DNA from: Istiophorus platypterus
Lineage: Eukaryota > Chordata > Actinopteri > Istiophoriformes > Istiophoridae
Length of the DNA stretch: 64,000 nucleotides
Direction of reading: 5' to 3'
Assembly: GCA_016859345.1 (NCBI GenBank)
Contig: CM029134.1
Span: 16,637,560 to 16,701,559, forward strand
Positions 47,100 through 57,540 of the stretch are shown piece by piece (the first letter of the stretch is position 1; each line of letters begins with the position of its first letter). The notes under the pieces were generated by a model. It saw nothing but the letters and a program-made list of their open reading frames with translations, was not told where the DNA came from and searched no databases. A program made the position numbers and the translations under genes.

Positions 47100-47860
47100 A
47101 AATGCTAAATTTGGCCATGAATTTCTCAGTATGTTGGCAATGTGACTAAGCGGAAAGCTTGCATCACCGCTTTCTATACAGTGTTTGTTCATTAAAGAGA
47201 TTTCCCAAGATTCATCTCATCCACAAACAACATGCATTAGCATGAGTTTGGCAGGGCTTACGTTGATCTCTAATGGTAGCACAATACCATTAAAATACAG
47301 CATGTCAAGATGCCCTACATCAGATAAAGGACATCTAAGTGGCCGCTTATTCAGCACCTCAGAGCCCACAAACGGCACTCTGCTCTGCGCCGTCACACCA
47401 ACAGCAGGTGCGATACACAAGTGTAAACTTCACATCGTGTGTCCAGAAATCACAATTTAGATAAAATAATATGCCTTGTGGCCTAAAAATTCCCTTAGGG
47501 TAACAATTCACCTGAAGGGTGTCATGAACTTGGACAAATCATTCATGATTTATGATCAGGGACAGCTCTCTGTGGCACAATTATAAACTGGACAATCATG
47601 CTCTAATTCGGGATTTAATTAGAGGAGGTCAGTATGAAGAAGCTCCACTGACAAAAAAATGAAGTATACGTTAACTCAGAGAATGCTTCATCGAAAGGTC
47701 ATTAACCTCAGCGTGGGTCCATTTGTCCATTAAATCCCTGCATGGGTTCAATTCCAACCACTGTTGACATCCAGGATTAATAACAAAGCCACATAGAGGA
47801 AGAGACAATATTAGACCATAAGATAAAGAAAACATGTTACTCGTGGTGAATTACGAAGTT
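47100..47860. other. Low-repeat block, strong candidate conserved non-coding element
   Basis: About 760 nt without simple repeats or transposon signatures, holding many TAAT/ATTA words (CATTAAAGAG, CTCTAATTCGGGATTTAATTAG near 47601, CATTAAATCCC, GGATTAATAAC). The frames at 47185-47460 and on the minus strand have no recognisable domain or splice context. Non-coding regulatory function is inferred from texture. Confidence 0.35.
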
Positions 47861-48022
47861 CTTTGCCCTTATTGAAGTAGTTATTTATAGCCAAAATGCA
47901 ATGTTTCTGTAAACCTTAACTTACAACTTATTTTAACTGAAACCTTGAACTTTCCCCTAAGTATAACCAAGTCATTCTCACAAAGAGAGTCATAAAGAGG
48001 GATTTACACACACACGGACAGA

Positions 48023-48044
48023 CATATATATATATATATATATA
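48023..48044. repeat. Short AT microsatellite next to T run
   Basis: (AT)11 followed within 15 nt by an uninterrupted T-rich run to 48074. Confidence 0.9.
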
Positions 48045-48074
48045 AAATTTTTCTTTTAATTTTTTTTTTTTTTT

Positions 48075-49381
48075 ACAGTGATTTATAATGGTTTCGAAAG
48101 GCACTTACAAAAGATGCTATCCCTCCAGTGGGGCTGCGAGATCTGGAACACTTCCACATGTTGTTGCAGAGGGCCAGGACAAACGCAACATTTTGTTGTT
48201 TAATTTGAGGGAGTTGTTAATGGGTTGTTATCACGATCATACAACCTGCCTGCTATCACTCTGCCATCCCCCAGTGGTTCGAGCCCGGCTCGCACGCACA
48301 CAAACACACGCCTCCTGAGTTCACAGTGCACCTTTACCTTCTCAACAGTCGCAGTAATAAGATCAAACTTGCTCGGTGAAACCCAACCTTTGTTTTATCC
48401 GATGGAGGCATGAAATGAGATTCTATTAATACCCACAGCCCAATTGGGCTGGCTGGCTGACTCCCAACGGAGGCAGCCCTGAAAAGGTTAGGTGCGGCAA
48501 TTACGCAGGTGGAGTTGCAGAGGAGATGGGGGTGAGGAGGAGATGATTCTGCCTTGATCACTGGCTCTGAACAAGGTGTTATCAGCTGCCGCAGATAGAG
48601 GGTGTGGGGGGGGGTGGCTGCCAGAACGGCGTTAATGACTCGCCTTGTTTTTTGAAGCGAGGAGTTGCCTTTTCAAAGGCAAGGCAATTAGAGGGGGACT
48701 TGTTCTGTTGTGCTTGGGCTACTGCAGTGACTTAGTAAGGCTGTCACCTACTGGCCAATCAATGCTGGACAGGAGCAACTAACACACGCAGTGAAATGAT
48801 GTAATGACCTGCGCTACTTCACTGCAACTATACATATCTGAGCTACCTTTTCTGTGCAAAAACACTCTTTGCACACAGACATATTCCCTCCTCCTCATCT
48901 CCTCCTAATGAAGACGACATGCATGCATAACTTTTTGAGTGAGTGAACGTGGGATGACATGCATACAGTATAGTCATTATACATCTGAGTGCTTTACATG
49001 GCAGCCAAACACTGTATGCAAAACTCAGGTGACACAGATAATTGGAACCCTTCAAATTTCATTATGCTGCCTTGCTCAAAAGAAAAGAGAAAACGTGGAG
49101 AAATCTGCCCCCTCTCGCTCCCCAACCTCTCTTTTTGTCTCTTTGGATTATCTGGTAGCTCAGCAACACATCCACCATTAGTTTGCTGCTGCTGCTGACC
49201 CCAGTCATTCATTTAATTGGCTGTTAATTACTATTCTCTCTAAAAGACACAATGTATATGTGGAGCTATATTTAGGCTCCCCCCTCAATGGCTCTTCATG
49301 CGAAATTACAACTTTCAGCCAGGCACTGAAGGGCCCTATTGTGGCCTGTCGTTCTCCCCCTCTGCGACTGACTGACAGGCT
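48075..49381. other. Low-repeat non-coding block
   Basis: Mostly balanced sequence with words such as GGCAATTACGCAGG (48496) and AGGCAATTAGAGG (48684), and a CTCF-like motif at 48741-48754. No supported exon; may contain conserved elements. Confidence 0.3.
48741..48754 (-). promoter_or_regulatory. CTCF-like motif
   Basis: The minus strand reads CCAGTAGGTGACAG, agreeing with CCASYAGRKGGCRS at 13 of 14 positions by eye. Confidence 0.3.
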
Positions 49382-49456
49382 GGGGTGGGGTGTGGGTGTG
49401 TGTGCGTGTGTCGGGGTGGGGGGGGGGGTCGTTGGGACGTGTGGGTGTGGGGGGGA
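49382..49456 (+). repeat. G-rich GGGGTG tract, potential G-quadruplex
   Basis: Several runs of 3-11 G are separated by T, TG or CGT spacers across 75 nt. This includes an 11-G run near 49418-49428. Confidence 0.85.
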
Positions 49457-49753
49457 GACATCACTCCTCCCTTCTATCCCTCCCTCCTCCTCTCCTCTCC
49501 TTCTTTCTTTCTACTAGCTGCTTTACTGTAAAGTCTGACACCTGGATCAGGCTGCTAGTCACTCCCTCCATCTTTGACACAATAGCAGCCGCAGCAAGAT
49601 TCGGGTCTGCGTCAGTTTCTCATCAACATTTGTCTGCTGTGCTATTTGCTGAGGGAAAGAGGACATTTTCATTTGGCGGATATTACAATATGGCCTGTGA
49701 AAAGACTAATTTCTCTGCATCTGTGTCACTTGTTTCTCTTTTATTTGACTGGA

Positions 49754-49787
49754 ATATCTTGATGAACAAAATTGTTCATCAAGATAT
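49754..49787. repeat. 34-nt near-perfect palindrome
   Basis: ATATCTTGATGAACAA (49754-49769) and TTGTTCATCAAGATAT (49772-49787) are exact reverse complements with only AA between them. It can form a cruciform, or a hairpin with a 2-4 nt loop. Confidence 0.9.
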
Positions 49788-49937
49788 GTGCAGATGATTT
49801 TCACTGCAGATTAAATTTAAATTCCTAAAACTCCTCCTTTTTTTTTTGCATTTCTTCATCCTCTGCTGTCCCTGCACGTCCGCTTCAGCAGAACAGCACC
49901 AGCTGCATCTGACTCACGTAGGATTGCAACACGCACA

Positions 49938-49995
49938 GACACACACACATACACACACGCACACACACACTCACAACGCACCCACACACACACAC
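49938..49995. repeat. Interrupted CA microsatellite
   Basis: CA dinucleotides with T, G and CCC interruptions. Confidence 0.93.
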
Positions 49996-50539
49996 GGGAA
50001 TGTTTGTGACACAGATGTGAGTTTGATGGATGACATGGGCCAACTGCTGTCGTCATCCGGTGGAAATCCCGGATTACTCAGTCACACCCCCACCTCCTCC
50101 ATCTCATTTGTCCCTCTCTCCCCTCTGTCCACATCTCCCCTGTCTCTCTTTCTGTCTGTTCTGTCTTTTTCTCACCGGCAGGACAAGCAGAGCCGCTATC
50201 TGTCCAGGTTAGACAAAGCTGGTAGGGGAGGGAGTAAGGGAGAGTGAGGGAAGTAGGGAGGGTGAAAAAGAACCTGTTGGGGGGGGGGGTCCTGATTTAT
50301 GGCTCTGACTTTTCATTTGTAATACCCTGATTATCTCTGGGGAGCTCGACGGGAGGGCAGTGGGGGGAAGAGGCCTGATGCTGGTGAGAGGCCTGAGCAG
50401 CTTAATATTACATGTACGTGCCCACAGCAGAGGATATACTGCAAAAAAAAAAAATGCCGCCCTTCTAAAATGAGAAGGGGGGACGCTTGATAACATCATT
50501 ATTAAGCATCTCTGCACATTTTTGATAGAGACTGAAGGT

Positions 50540-50660
50540 GATAAAAGCCTCAAATGAATATTCACATGTACTGAATTTCTCCCTCTTGCGAACAGTGATG
50601 TGATAATTAGTGCAAAGTCTCTCCTAATGACAACTGCTAACATTAGTTACAACTCCCAAA
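50540..50660. other. Low-repeat block, candidate conserved non-coding element
   Basis: Contains GAATATTCACATG, GTGATAATTAGTGC, CTCCTAATGAC and CTAACATTAG within 120 nt. There is no coding evidence. Confidence 0.25.
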
Positions 50661-51025
50661 GATGCAGGTGTGTCATCACATGAACCAAGACTTATACAAT
50701 TTGCAAAGTGAGATAATCTTCTCACTGGCTTCTTTAAATAAATAATTCAACCATCAGGACAAACTGTATTATCGAAGATATAATGTTACTTTTGTGTGAA
50801 ATGTGACAGATGATGTCTCTTTCACACATAAAATGATTTTCAGTGGATAAGACCCCTTTCTGTCTCAACCATTCGCTCGCTGTCTCTCTCCCTCTCTCGC
50901 GCCGACGCTGACACAAACACACACACACAGCTGTTGTACACACTGAGGTAAGCTCGGCCCCTGAAATAACACCCTCATCATCTCTGCAATCGTCCTAATA
51001 ATCATCATCACAAGATACACTGTTG

Positions 51026-51251
51026 TTATCGTAATCAGATCTGCGGCGGTACACAGCTTTAACGAAATGCAGCATGAACCCTGCTCATAATAATTTGTAC
51101 AGTTGTGCATGCACGTTAGCCGGGAGTGAATCTCCAGTTTTCACACGGTGCTATTATCCCAGCACATAATACCTTGCTGATTATCCATTCAACGAAGGCG
51201 TAGTTATCGTAGGCCTAACTGTTATGATAATAGCACGCGCGGCTGTGATAA
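51026..51251. promoter_or_regulatory. Cluster of GATAA/TTATC words
   Basis: Six GATAA or TTATC pentamers lie at 51026, 51154, 51181, 51204, 51226 and 51247. Two sit in a GATTATCC/GATAATCC context, which also contains the TAATCC core of OTX/PITX homeodomains. GATA-family or K50-homeodomain occupancy is inferred. Confidence 0.3.
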
Positions 51252-51357
51252 TCCACAAAACCGTTGCTGTCTCTCTCCTTCTCAGATGCTAATGATGATA
51301 GTGGGTGGTCATACACACAAACAGCATTAGCTGGTGGGAGGCTTCTCCTGGTTCAGT

Positions 51358-51490
51358 GGCGAGCCAATTGAACGGCATGCCGACGTCTAAACCCAATTGA
51401 CCCCGGATGGGCAGGGTGCCGGACACGCTGCCGAGAGGGTGAGGTCGGGAGCTAACGCGGCTCGTCGGCTCCTACTCGGCCCTGCGGATC
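51358..51490. promoter_or_regulatory. Short CpG-dense patch
   Basis: About 16 CpG dinucleotides in 130 nt (for example GCCGACGTC, GCCGGACACGCTGCCG and AACGCGGCTCGTCGGC). Two CAATTGA words lie near the start. The surroundings are CpG-poor. No start codon with coding support and no TATA-like context mark it as a promoter, so an enhancer or an unannotated first exon are both possible. Confidence 0.3.
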
Positions 51491-51709
51491 ATATCACAAG
51501 TCCTGATTAGCTCATTTGGCTGGATTGATTAAGTTAAAAGGAGACACCTGTTTACCCTATGGCTTGCGAGTATGTTGGCATGACAACAGCCAGAAACCCA
51601 GTGTCTTCAACTCTGTCTATACCCTTAACTTCCCTCCTCAATCTCCACTCTTACTCTTGTGCTGGGGAGGCTCTGGCTCTGGCTCTGGCACCGGCTCGTC
51701 TTCTTACAG

Positions 51710-51773
51710 CACACACAAAGACACTCGCACACACAGATCTCTCCACTGGGTCCCTCCATCTGAAGTTGCTGAG
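51710..51773 (+). other. Splice-bounded 64-nt candidate cryptic exon
   Basis: CGGCTCGTCTTCTTACAG (acceptor) precedes 51710, and GAG|GTAAGA (near-ideal donor) follows 51773. The frame through it is open on the plus strand. The interior is partly CA-repeat derived and the peptide is unremarkable. It may be an exon of an off-window gene or a non-coding RNA, or a chance splice-site pair. Confidence 0.2.
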
Positions 51774-52789
51774 GTAAGAAGATCAGGTTTTCCACTCACT
51801 GGAGCGAGAGCGCTCTCACCTCTTCCCCACGGTCCACCCAGCAGCACCTGTGTGTGTGTATATGCGTCTGAACGTGCGTGTGTGTGTTCATGTCTCTGTG
51901 TGACATTTCTGGGGCTGAGGCGCACAGGTGCATCTCACATGTCAATAAACTATCTGAGGATGTGGAAGGTATAAATCATCAGGTGTTTAAAGGTCTTGGC
52001 TGGTGGATCAACGGCCAGATTTTTCATCTAAATAGCTGCAAGAAAAAGAGGAATAGTGTTAAGCGGGGGTAATTAAATGCATTGTTTCAGGTGGGAAATA
52101 CTCAATTTAAGTCTCAGCATGATACAGAAGTTTGCAGAATTGGACACACCGCAGGACGATCATTTGGCTGTCTTCCTTCTTATCAAAGTGTTTAGAGTTT
52201 GTCTTCATCCTTTCCGCCTCCCTTCCCTCCCTCTCCCTCTCCTTTTCACTCAGTTTCCCCCCTTTCTCACCCTCCTCCACTGTGGTTCTCTCTTTCACAC
52301 CTTACATCCCATGGTGGTTGACATGTGTCTTGGTAATGTCTCTGACTCTGTCTCTCCTACTCTGTCTCATGGCTCCATTTAGGTCAACTCTCTAACCTGA
52401 AACAATGTGACGGTCCCCTCTCCTGCACCATTTTTACATATAAACCTCTCCTTCATTTCCTGTGCTGCCCTTGTCTTTCCTCCTTTAGCTGTACTCTTTT
52501 TTTTTTTTTTTTACATTAGTTGTCAGTCTGTAGTTGCACTTGGAGTATCTGTGTTTTGTTGATCTGTCACATTTCGTCTCCTCCTCTCCTCTCCCTCTCA
52601 CTCCTCTCTCCTTGGCTGTTTGTTTCTCCCCTTGACTCTGGCAGACTCATTATCTTTGTAGAACAGCAGTGTGCGTTCGTCAGCAGTGATTAGCAACGTT
52701 TCATTCTAACATGGTTAAGGAAAGAAGGTTTGATATTTGACGAATGAAGATATGGCATTCTCTAATCTTCTACAGCAAAACTGTGTCAT
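51774..52789. other. Non-coding, partly pyrimidine-rich
   Basis: C/T-rich segments at 52200-52300 and 52570-52615, and a T run of about 15 nt near 52497-52512. No accepted exon. Confidence 0.4.
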
Positions 52790-53400
52790 AGCAGATAGAG
52801 GCTTCGGTTAAGTTTTCCATAACATTAAAGCTTGCATTGATCATAATCCAATTAATGAAAAAAAGAGAAAGGGACAAAAAGGACAGGGAAAAAAAGAAAC
52901 GCTTGCCTCATTAAATAGAAAGAAATCAACTGTAATCAAATTGCTGAGTTCTCAGAACTGATGAAGTGTACAAATTTAAAGATCTAATGAAAACTCTTGC
53001 AGTTAACATAATTAATTTGCAGCCCTTTTGATAAGTGGTAATGACTTGGAGATTATTGGTTTAAATGAATAGTTTTGTTGTACAGCTGCAGGAGAAGAGA
53101 GAAGATGAGGAAGGGGGGGGGGTTGACTGTATTGGGGAAACACTATTCTACTTTCAATGTTCCCAAGGAGATGAAGCAATGTTTTTAAAAACACAATAAG
53201 ACAATTAGACTCCTCTAAACTAATTACTGCTGCTTTAATTCCTTTTCAGATTAAACTGCAATTGTAATAAGACGATGCCTCAAAGGAGATGTTTGTAAGC
53301 AGGGAGGAAAGACACATTTGTAATTAAAGGTGGAATAATATTTTTCTCACTAAACAAATATTTGCCCAGGAGATAAAGGTGCAGGCATCCATTTTGAAGA
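52790..53400. other. Low-repeat block, strong candidate conserved non-coding element
   Basis: Dense in homeodomain-type words: CATAATCCAATTAATG (52842), AGTTAACATAATTAATTTGC (53001), ACAATTAGAC (53202), AACTAATTAC (53218), CTTTAATTCC (53233) and GCAATTGTAATAAG (53259). No coding frame is supported. It is interrupted only by a G run near 53116. Confidence 0.35.
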
Positions 53401-53965
53401 CACTTGTAGGTCTTTCTCTACCTTCACTCTTTCTTTGGTGGTGAATTAGACGAGATGCTTCTTTGCATCGCCTCCAGAAACAAGACTAGCAGCCTGCTAA
53501 CAGGAGGTGAGCCATTCAGACATCATCTCTGACAAGATATTAAGATGGAATCTGATGAGTGAGGATTGTTTTTGCTCTGAGGCTAAAAAGTGGGACACTC
53601 CACTCACAGAAAATGAACTTTTCTTTTATTCTTGCCATGTTATTATTGTGAGAAAGCTGTGATAATGTTTATTATTGTTCAGATCCACCGCAGGCTTTTT
53701 CCCATGCTGTCAGCTAATGTTGATGATGCCCTCCCCTCAGTTGTCGCTCCGCTCACTAACAGCATCGCCTCTGATGAACTCAAAACAACTAGTTTCAGCA
53801 CGACTGACTCTCTCTTATCATAATTTGATTATTTTAATGATCTTGTTACTAAACCTCAGACGCTGCACTTGCATACACCCGGCGGGCAGCCATGGTTGAA
53901 CGCATTGTATGAATCTCACATGAGGCTTGGGACATGTCCAAGGGTGACAATATACATTGGTGTGC

Positions 53966-54009
53966 TTACCCATGTGTGTGTGCGCGCGTGTGTGTGTGTG
54001 TGTGTGTGC
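53966..54009. repeat. Interrupted TG microsatellite
   Basis: TG tract with a central CGCGCG interruption. Confidence 0.92.
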
Positions 54010-54199
54010 ATGTATAAATGTGTGCATGCAAATGTGCTTTTGTGCTAGTGTGTCACTTTCCGCAGACAAATGCAAGCCAGCAGCACCGACCACAGCCACA
54101 CCGCCTGACACAGACAACAGGAATCTTATGGAGAACTATTTGCATACAACAGCCCTTTGTATTATCAGTCAAACACCAGAGCCAGAGGGGGCTTGATTG

Positions 54200-54460
54200 T
54201 GGCGTTTCATCATCGTCTATTGAATTATCTGGATTAATTTAACACATTTAGGCCTGTGTGTTTTCCCCAGCTCGCAACTCTCCTGCTTCTTCGTTAGCGA
54301 TAATTACACTAAGTGGGTCATCTCCATCTGAGCCCCCTTTCTTTCCTCCCTCCCTACACGGCATTAGCGTTTTCAACTTCTTAAACAAAGTTTGGCAAAA
54401 ACCTAATGATATAAATGTCGTGATTCACTCTTCATTCTGTGGATGGAAGCCTTGACGAGC
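54200..54460. other. Low-repeat block, candidate conserved non-coding element
   Basis: Contains GAATTATCTGGATTAATTTAAC (22 nt, 54221-54242 region), GCGATAATTACAC and CATTAGCG within 150 nt. No gene seen. Confidence 0.28.
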
Positions 54461-54839
54461 AGGCTGTTGACTCAGAGAATGGAGGAGTGCAGCGAGAGAA
54501 TGGCAGAGTTGAACTGGAGGTTTTAAGACTCAACTTTAATTTTATTTTACTTTCACACACATTGAAGCTCTGAGTCACAGAAACTTGTGTGTTACATAGC
54601 TGTTTTAACCCTCGTGGGCATCGCTGGTCAGTAGAACCAACTTCTAATGCTGAGTAATAACGTAATATATCACAAGTCATTCTGGAGCTAATTTAGAAAA
54701 GTAGGCCAGATTATATAACAAGTTCCAATTTTTTATCTAGTGGTCATAGAAGATGGTTACTGTGTGTTTCCCAGATATTTTACAAGTTTATCCACTGAGC
54801 AACAAAGCACTTTAAATAACTATGAAAGGAATCAAATGG

Positions 54840-55240
54840 TTGCCATGGTGACGGCCGAACCAACGCTAGCCCGGCTCTAATTGTTATCTTATCATCAGTT
54901 TCCGTCAGACTGACCTGATCTGGAAACAGCTTAATCTACTCTTTGTCACCAAGCCAGGGCTAAGTTTATGCACCTCACCGTATCCCAAAAAACGCACAAA
55001 AGCGGATGGGGAGAGGACAACAGAATAAGACACACTGACAGTAAAATTGAGTTACAGAGCACACCCACTCCATAACTCCTGTTACCCAATCTCGCCCACA
55101 AGGGACGCAGCCTGAGTTATTGCTGAGAAACCTCACAGAGGAAATATGGCTGTTAAGTCATTAGGCAGCTCATTAGCACGTTCTTTAATTGGTGTCTAAT
55201 TGATCATGGATGTTTTATACAGCTGTGAACCTCGGGGCTG
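54840..55240. other. Low-repeat block, candidate conserved non-coding element
   Basis: Includes CTCTAATTGTTATCTTATC (54876), CAGCTCATTAGCACG (55166) and TCTTTAATTGGTGTCTAATTG (55182). It is balanced and repeat-free, lying just upstream of the Tc1 relic. Confidence 0.3.
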
Positions 55241-55830
55241 TGTGAGAACGCTGGGCAGACTCTCAGGGGAACCACGGGCTTGGCTAAAGTCAATGAACAG
55301 ACTTGCAATGTCGAAAACCTTATCTTATCTTGGATTTCAGTTTCAGTTGAGTCAATGATGTTGTGGAACCTAAATATTTAGTTTAGACTGTGTCAGAGCC
55401 ATTCATAAAAAGCGATTTCTTAAAACTCTGATCAGAGGGTTTAGTCACCACGAGACAGGAAGTTAAATTGGGAAAATGTAATGAAATAAATGATGTGAGG
55501 CGCAACTAGAGGAAAGAGCTATGGCAGAAGTCTCTCTCAAAACTCCCACATGAAAATTTCACAATAACAGCAGAGGGAAAAATTCTTCTGTGACAAGATC
55601 AGAATATCAGGTGGTCTAATGAGGAAAGATGCCCTTGACTCAATGTTTGGCCTCTTCTTAGCATCATCCACTTCCTCATGATGCTGTGGCATGAAAATGT
55701 CTCTCTTACTGTGTATAGTTAAGTGATCTTTGAAAGGCATTAACATAAGGTGAAACATTCTTTTCAACATTTTGAATAAGATTGTTTATTTTTGTTCTCG
55801 TAATTTTAGAGAGAAAAAATAGGAAAGGTG

Positions 55831-56651
55831 TATCATATAGAAGGGTATGGGCACCCTGACAGATGTGAGCACTCAGATAAATTTGACCATGGTCTAAGAC
55901 CTTAATTAGCTTTTTAGGGCTGTGGCTTGATCACAGCCATCATTAGGAAAGCCAAAGATGTGCCTAGAACTTTGAAATTTTGAGAAATTGATGCCCACAA
56001 AGCAGGAGGATGCTATAAGAAGATAACAAAGCTGTTTTGGGAAGCTGTTTCCTTAGTTGGTAATGTAATTAGGTAATTGCAGAACTCACAGGTTTGCTAG
56101 AAAGGCAAATCAAAACCCCAATTTGACTGCAAAAGACCTTCAGGAAGATTTAGCAGACTCTGGAGTGGTGGTGCACTGTTCTACTGCGCAGGCAAATTTG
56201 CAGAAATATAACCTCTATGGAAAAGTTGAAACCCTTTGCCGCGGACCCCACAGTCCCCGAACCTGAATATCATTGAAAATCTGTGGATAGATCTCAGAAG
56301 AGCAGTGCAGGCAAGACGGCCCAAGAATCTCACAGAGCTAGAAGCCTTTTTTCAAAGAAGAATGGCTGAAAATCCCCAATACAAGAATTGAAAGACTCTT
56401 AGCTGTCACGGCATTTGCAATCTGTGCTACTTGCCAGAGGGGTTGTTGCCAAATACTGATCGTGCTAGGTGCCAAAATTTTGTTTCAGGCCCATTTGAAA
56501 TTGCAAAAGATGTAAACATAGATTAAATCTTGCTTGAAATATTAAAGACAGGAGTCATCCTTAATCTTTCCAGAAAACCGTAAATTGTTTATTTGTTTAA
56601 CACAGTAACAGAAATTTTGGCCAGGGCTACCAAAACTATTTCATGCCACTA
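55831..56651 (+). pseudogene. Tc1-like transposon with internally deleted transposase
   Basis: The left end has TATGGGCACCCTG and the right end has CATGCCACTATG, both like the terminal sequences of a fish Tc1-like family. The DNA-binding half is recognisable from CCCACAAAGCAGGAGG (55993) to GTGGTGCACTGTTCTACTG (56167). The sequence then jumps to the transposase C-terminus, where one frame reads PQSPNLNIIENLWIDL then RRAVQARRPKNLTELEAFF (about 56248-56353). SPNLNIIE corresponds to the SPDLNPIE block holding the Glu of the DDE triad. The two catalytic Asp residues fall in the deleted middle, some 500-600 nt by recall of the family. It is not functional. Confidence 0.85.
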
Positions 56652-57248
56652 TGTTTTCTATCCTCTGGCAAATAATTATGATGAAAGGAGAACAGATAAC
56701 CTTGTACCAGCTTCTGTTGATTCAGTAACATTTTCATGTTCCGCATATAAAAAAAGAAAACTGCCACCGTGTGATCTGTACCTTGAAAGCCTCCACTGTA
56801 CACTGTCATAGGGTTGTGGCCTTACATATGCATATACAATGGCCTCTGCATGAAAGTCTTTTATAAGTTAATGGAAGGTACGAGGAGAGGTATCGCTGCC
56901 TCACTTTCTCGACATATGCCTTCTCCTATTTTTGTGCTTGTTTTTTTCACTTGGAGCGCTCCGCTGTCTCCCCCTGTCATTTTGTGACGAGAACTCACCT
57001 GTGAATAATTCATGAGAAGCAGCACATACGATTACACTGGTTAAAAAGTAATGAGGCGTTGCCATAATAAAAGGTTGTCTTGCATTGTTTTACCAAGTGT
57101 CTCTCACACACCGATGTCGTCGCTGGCCCTGAGTTCACATGAAAGCACATCCTTGTCGCCCCTGACAGAGCGCAACGTTAGGAGAGAGAAAACAAGAAAA
57201 CAAAACCACGGCCTGTGGAGCAGGTGGTTAGAAAACAGGCTCCACAGA
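56652..57248. other. Non-coding stretch
   Basis: No gene recognised. Contains GTGAATAATTCATGAG near 57001, a partial palindrome with homeodomain-like words. Confidence 0.4.
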
Positions 57249-57291
57249 CCCCCCCCCACCCCCCACCCCCCATGCCACCCCACCACCCCCC
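57249..57291 (-). repeat. C-rich tract, minus-strand G-quadruplex potential
   Basis: Six or more C runs of 3-9 are separated by A or ATG. The complementary strand fits a G-quadruplex pattern and the plus strand could form an i-motif. Confidence 0.85.
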
Positions 57292-57329
57292 AAGCAAAGC
57301 GGCGTGCGATCTAGCCCAGGCTATGAGCT

Positions 57330-57540
57330 GTCACTGGGGGCTTTTCATGTCTGAGCTTGGGAAAGATCAGTAGACTCCCCGTCTGAGCTCGGAGCCCTTT
57401 GATAATCGATGGAGCTTACAGTGGCGCTTTGTAATGACAGCGACCGTTCACGGGCCAATCAAACTGCACCGCTGTCCTCTCTTGTTTGTTCCCAGAATTG
57501 TGCGGGCTATTTCCTGTTTGACTTAAAATGAGGCCTTGTG
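57330..57540. other. Low-repeat block, candidate conserved non-coding element
   Basis: Contains TTTGATAATCGATGG (57399), TTTGTAATGACAGCG (57428) and GGCCAATCAAACTGC (57453). Repeat-free and balanced, with no coding support. Confidence 0.3.
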
